Below are positions 61,335 to 64,000 of a stretch of DNA of 64,000 bases, piece after piece; positions within the stretch are counted from its first letter, which is position 1, and the number at the start of each line of letters is the position of its first letter. The notes below the pieces were generated by a model. It had not been told where the DNA came from. It did not search any database and worked only from the letters and a program-made list of their open reading frames with translations. A program made the translations under genes and the position numbers. This DNA comes from an uncultured Spirochaetales bacterium (GTDB taxonomy: Bacteria > Spirochaetota > Spirochaetia > Sphaerochaetales > Sphaerochaetaceae): contig CASDXQ010000018.1 in the NCBI GenBank assembly GCA_949285145.1, forward strand, positions 51,295-115,294, in the 5' to 3' direction.

Positions 61335-61637
61335 ATGCCAAGAGCAGTTGACGGAACAAAACACAAGGACAGAAGAAAGAAAATTCTCGACCAGGCTAAA
61401 GGCTATTTCGGTCGCAGAAGCACCAATTACCGCGTTGCAAAGGATGCAGTTGCAAAGCTCTGGATCGCACGTATCAGTGCTGCAGTTCAGGCAGAGGGTC
61501 TCAACTACTCTCAGTTCATGCACGGTCTTAAGCTTGCCAATATTGACCTTAACAGAAAGGCTCTTTCCAACATGGCAATCGAAGACAAGGCTGCATTCAG
61601 CGCTCTCGTTGCCCAGGTAAAGACAGTTCTCGCATAA
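61335..61637 (+). CDS. rplT: 50S ribosomal protein L20 with internal deletion (100 residues)
   Basis: The protein starts MPRAVDGTKHKDRRKKILDQ and has AKGYFGRRSTNYRVAKDAVAK, then directly LWIARISAAVQAEGLNYSQF and the usual end. L20 normally has about 117 residues, with an alpha-helical AGQYAYRDRR-KKRDFR segment between VAK and LWIARI; that segment of about 17 residues is missing here. The deletion is in frame, and GTTGCAAAG is duplicated at 61434-61442 and 61449-61457 next to the junction. It could be a true shortening or an assembly collapse. Confidence 0.9.
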   Translation: MPRAVDGTKHKDRRKKILDQAKGYFGRRSTNYRVAKDAVAKLWIARISAAVQAEGLNYSQFMHGLKLANIDLNRKALSNMAIEDKAAFSALVAQVKTVLA

Positions 61638-61659
61638 GGGAAACCAAAAGGAGGTGGTT

Positions 61660-61998
61660 ATGTCTTTAATTGAAAGCAGTAAACTTCTTGAACAGCGTGT
61701 CAGGAAAGCCATCAGCCTGATCAATAAACTCAGAGCTGACAACATGGAGCTTACAGAGCGTCTCAATCTGGTCAACAACCATAATGAGGAGCTTCAGGAG
61801 CTCTTGAGCAAGACAAGTGCAGATACTGCTGTGATTGAAGAAGCAATCACCTCTGCTCTCGAATCTCTCGACAGTCTCAATCTTGACGATATGGGAGATT
61901 TCGGTACCCTCGATTCAGCCGAGCTGGCTGAAGCTGAAGACTTCACACTCAACGGCGAAGGTCAGGAGTTCGATACATTCGAAGACGAGAATATCTGA
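61660..61998 (+). CDS. ZapB-like coiled-coil cell division-type protein
   Basis: The 112-residue protein starts with a coiled coil (LLEQRVRKAISLINKLRADN and ELTERLNLVNNHNEELQELL) and ends in an acidic tail. This resembles ZapB or a short structural coiled coil but similarity is only in shape. AAAGGAGG lies 5 nt before the ATG, a very strong SD. It closes the infC-rpmI-rplT operon and is followed by a terminator, an arrangement shared with some spirochaetes. Confidence 0.6.
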   Translation: MSLIESSKLLEQRVRKAISLINKLRADNMELTERLNLVNNHNEELQELLSKTSADTAVIEEAITSALESLDSLNLDDMGDFGTLDSAELAEAEDFTLNGEGQEFDTFEDENI

Positions 61999-62017
61999 GT
62001 CCAAAACACAAGACTTT

Positions 62018-62048
62018 AAGGATGGGTTCTTCTTCCCATCCTTTTTTT
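62018..62048 (+). terminator. Terminator of the infC operon
   Basis: AAGGATGGG (62018-62026) pairs with CCCATCCTT (62035-62043), then a T run. Confidence 0.85.
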
Positions 62049-62423
62049 ACACCAGTTTACTATCCGCTTAAAACAGGCATATGCCCTCATCAGTAGATTC
62101 ACAGCAGATATACAGCGACTTCAAAAACCATATTTTTGAAAATATATTTTTATATATAATCTAAATCATTATTATAGTGTTTTTATATTCACTATTTTAA
62201 CTCTTATTATTAAACTCCATTCTGGAACCACAGACTGTCAACAAGTTTTCCGCCGTCATAGAACCTGTCGTCGTTACAGTCCAGATCCTAAATTCCACAC
62301 CAATTATAGCTAGCCCTACTGGGATTTATTGATAATTTCTTTTATTTTATTGAATTAGACAGCGTTCCTCACTTGACTCCTTCATGCTTTCATAGTTATA
62401 ATTAAAGCTAGTTGGAGAACAAT
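62049..62423. other. AT-rich intergenic stretch left of the insertion sequence
   Basis: About 375 bases without an intact gene. It is AT-rich, especially 62140-62215. A minus-strand fragment at 62210-62287 encodes DLDCNDDRFYDGGKLVDSLW then FQNGV and stops, with a stop codon just upstream; it may be the 3' end of a broken gene. The left end of the insertion sequence must lie in this stretch, but its terminal inverted repeat cannot be identified without the right end. Confidence 0.5.
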
Positions 62424-64000
62424 ATGGCTGAGGCTAAGAAGGTATACAGGAAGAACAGAAACGGGGTCACTTACATCTATCTTGACGAGTCCTACTGGGA
62501 CAGGGAGAAGAAGGTTGGTCGTCATAGGACAAAATGCATAGGCAAGCTCGATGCAGCAGGAAACGAAATCTTCAACGAGACTTATAAGGCAAGTCTCGAG
62601 GCCGACATTCCACCTGTGATCTCCAGAACCGAGCGTCTCGGGGAGCGGATGGTGCTGCAGAAAGTATCTTCTTCAATCGGCCTTGGGAAGGTTCTCAGGA
62701 AGGTATTCGGCAAGGAAAAGGGGGATGCCCTTGAAGCCCTTGCCATGTTCGAGACATGCACGGGGGATCCTGTCTATCTTGCAGATGGATGGTGTGCAGA
62801 GCATGGGATGGCCGGCGACTTCTCCTCCCCTTCGACTTCAAAGCTTCTTGCATCGATTGGCCAGGACGAGCTGAACACGTTCTTCAGCTATTGGTTCCAG
62901 GAGAACGGCAGCGCCAGGGGCCTGCTGTTCGACATCACATCCATAAGCAGCTACGCCAGGCTCATCGAACAGGTTGAATGGGGGCACAACAGGGACGGGG
63001 AACGCCTTGAGCAGGTCATCCTCTCGCTTGTGTGCTCATACGGCAACGGCATCCCATTGTGGTTCTGCATCCATGAAGGAAGCAGCGGAGATGCATCGCA
63101 GTTGAGGCTTTTGCTGGAGACGTTGAAGAAGCTGGGGGTGAACAGTGTCGTCATCACTGCCGACAGGGGCTTCTACAGCGATGACAACATCAGGCGCCTT
63201 GTGGATGAAGGGGCGAAGTTCATCCTTCCCGTCCCCTCATCCGTCTCGTGGCAAAGGAAACTGATAGATTCTGTAAAGGAAAACATTTACAGCCCTCAGA
63301 ACCTTATTGTCTACAATGACGGGGATGACAGCTCGATCATCTATGCCGTGACGAAGTACGATGCGTCATCCCCTTACGGCAGGGTGTGGAAACACGTCTA
63401 CTACGATGCTGCCCGTAAAGAGAAGGCCATAGCCGATCTCATGTCCAGGATAAACAGATGCAGACAGACCCTTGTTGCCAGAGGAAAGCTCTCCACATCC
63501 GATGAGAAGTTCGCTGAAACCTATCTGAAAGTGACTGAGACACCGAAGCGCGGACGCAAGGTCACAGTCAATGATGCTGCAATAAAGGACTTCATCTCAT
63601 CTGATGCCGGTTACTGGGTGATCCTGACCAACTGCGAGAAAGATGCAGCCTCTGCGCTTGAGTCCTACCGCAGGAGAAATGATGTCGAGACCCTTTTCGA
63701 CGATTTCAAGAACACTCTGGATGGAGACCGTACAAGAAGCCATAGCCCACAAACGATGCTTGGCCGTCTGTTCGTGATCTTCCTCTCTACAATACTCGTC
63801 AGCCAGCTCCGCCGTACTGTGGATGCCATCCCCGGCAAGGACAGGCGCTGGTGGAACTGGAAGGAATTCCTCCGCCATGCCGCCTCTTACTCCAAGTGTC
63901 ATTTTGCCAGCAAGTACAAGGATGTCTACACATCCCCCACCAAGGGCCAGAGGATGATCTTCAACCTCCTCAGGATCCCATACATGTGGAAAGGCAAGAA
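62424..64000 (+). mobile_element. IS4-superfamily (IS1634-like) transposase gene, truncated by the window edge
   Basis: An open frame from ATG 62424 runs off the right end (525 codons visible). DDE residues appear in FDITSIS, ITADRGFYS and the C-terminal YRRRNDVETLFDDFK, which is a perfect YREK signature (Y-x2-R-x3-E-x6-K). The start MAEAKKVYRKNRNGVTYIYL matches IS1634-type transposases. Codon use differs from neighbours (more AGG, GGG, ATC, AGC and a higher GC content), suggesting recent acquisition. The frame is intact as far as seen, so the element may be active. Confidence 0.85.

Noticed and set aside
1..64000. CRISPR array, prophage or integrase
   Set aside because: I saw no regularly spaced direct repeats, cas-type proteins, integrase or phage structural genes.

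Overview
The window looks like a bacterial chromosome segment from a host-associated or anaerobic spirochaete (phylum Spirochaetota). This is inferred from gene content, not from a marker gene: a long PPi-dependent phosphofructokinase, a BMP-type lipoprotein with a NupOPQ-like nucleoside ABC transporter, desulfoferrodoxin in place of an oxygen-evolving superoxide dismutase, class II aldolase, two fatty-acyl-CoA-ligase-like enzymes, and tRNA genes without encoded CCA. Gene density is high, with short operons on both strands and many ATGA start/stop overlaps.

Layout. 0-5 kb: tcdA, a CBM9-like protein, a 29-residue mS38/AURKAIP1-type ribosomal peptide, guanine deaminase, murD. 5-13 kb: metG-femX-like, hflK-hflC, GNAT-FAH, a MATE exporter and an Imm-5-like gene. 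13-17.4 kb is an accessory-looking patch: an aberrant tRNA-Met, a decayed ASCH gene, tRNA-Leu(GAG), a three-gene operon (DUF5058 membrane protein, partner membrane protein, M20 peptidase) and a truncated CadD-type exporter. 17.5-31.7 kb: asnA, mscL, a secreted FnIII-like protein, a DAHP synthase/DJ-1 pair, two acyl-CoA-ligase-like genes, WalJ-like and ArsC/Spx-like genes, asnS, a LuxR-type regulator, DUF188, pfp and yhbY. 31.8-41.6 kb: folC, an NFACT protein, a MEMO-like protein, a membrane pseudokinase-like protein; on the other strand miaA, rpoZ, cmk, yicC, murC and small proteins. 41.6-52.7 kb: a methyltransferase, a deaminase-mtnA-phosphorylase salvage operon, an FKBP isomerase, a yiaK/kinase/yiaL-like cluster and the nucleoside ABC transporter. 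52.9-62 kb: an FAD oxidoreductase, an ABC-F ATPase, desulfoferrodoxin, tRNA-Leu(UAA), tatD, fba, and infC-rpmI-rplT with a small coiled-coil gene. The right end enters an IS4-superfamily (IS1634-like) insertion sequence that continues beyond the window.

The genes fit an organism that ferments sugars with PPi-linked glycolysis (pfp, fba), scavenges nucleosides (NupOPQ-like ABC, phosphorylase, MtnA-like isomerase, deaminases) and builds its own peptidoglycan (murC, murD, femX-like).

The most interesting signals are structural. (1) At least ten first-in-operon genes lack a Shine-Dalgarno sequence and have a sigma70-type -10 hexamer only 6-8 nt before the ATG, which predicts leaderless mRNAs; operon-internal and leadered genes have strong SDs. 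(2) The tRNA and infC promoters share a CTC..TGTT initiation-region motif. (3) Ribosomal protein L20 lacks about 17 residues of its rRNA-binding helix. (4) The BMP-family gene carries an apparent 1-nt frameshift. (5) One tRNA-Met has a broken acceptor arm. (6) Several operons have poorly understood function: NFACT-MEMO-pseudokinase, DUF5058-partner-M20, and deaminase-MtnA-phosphorylase.
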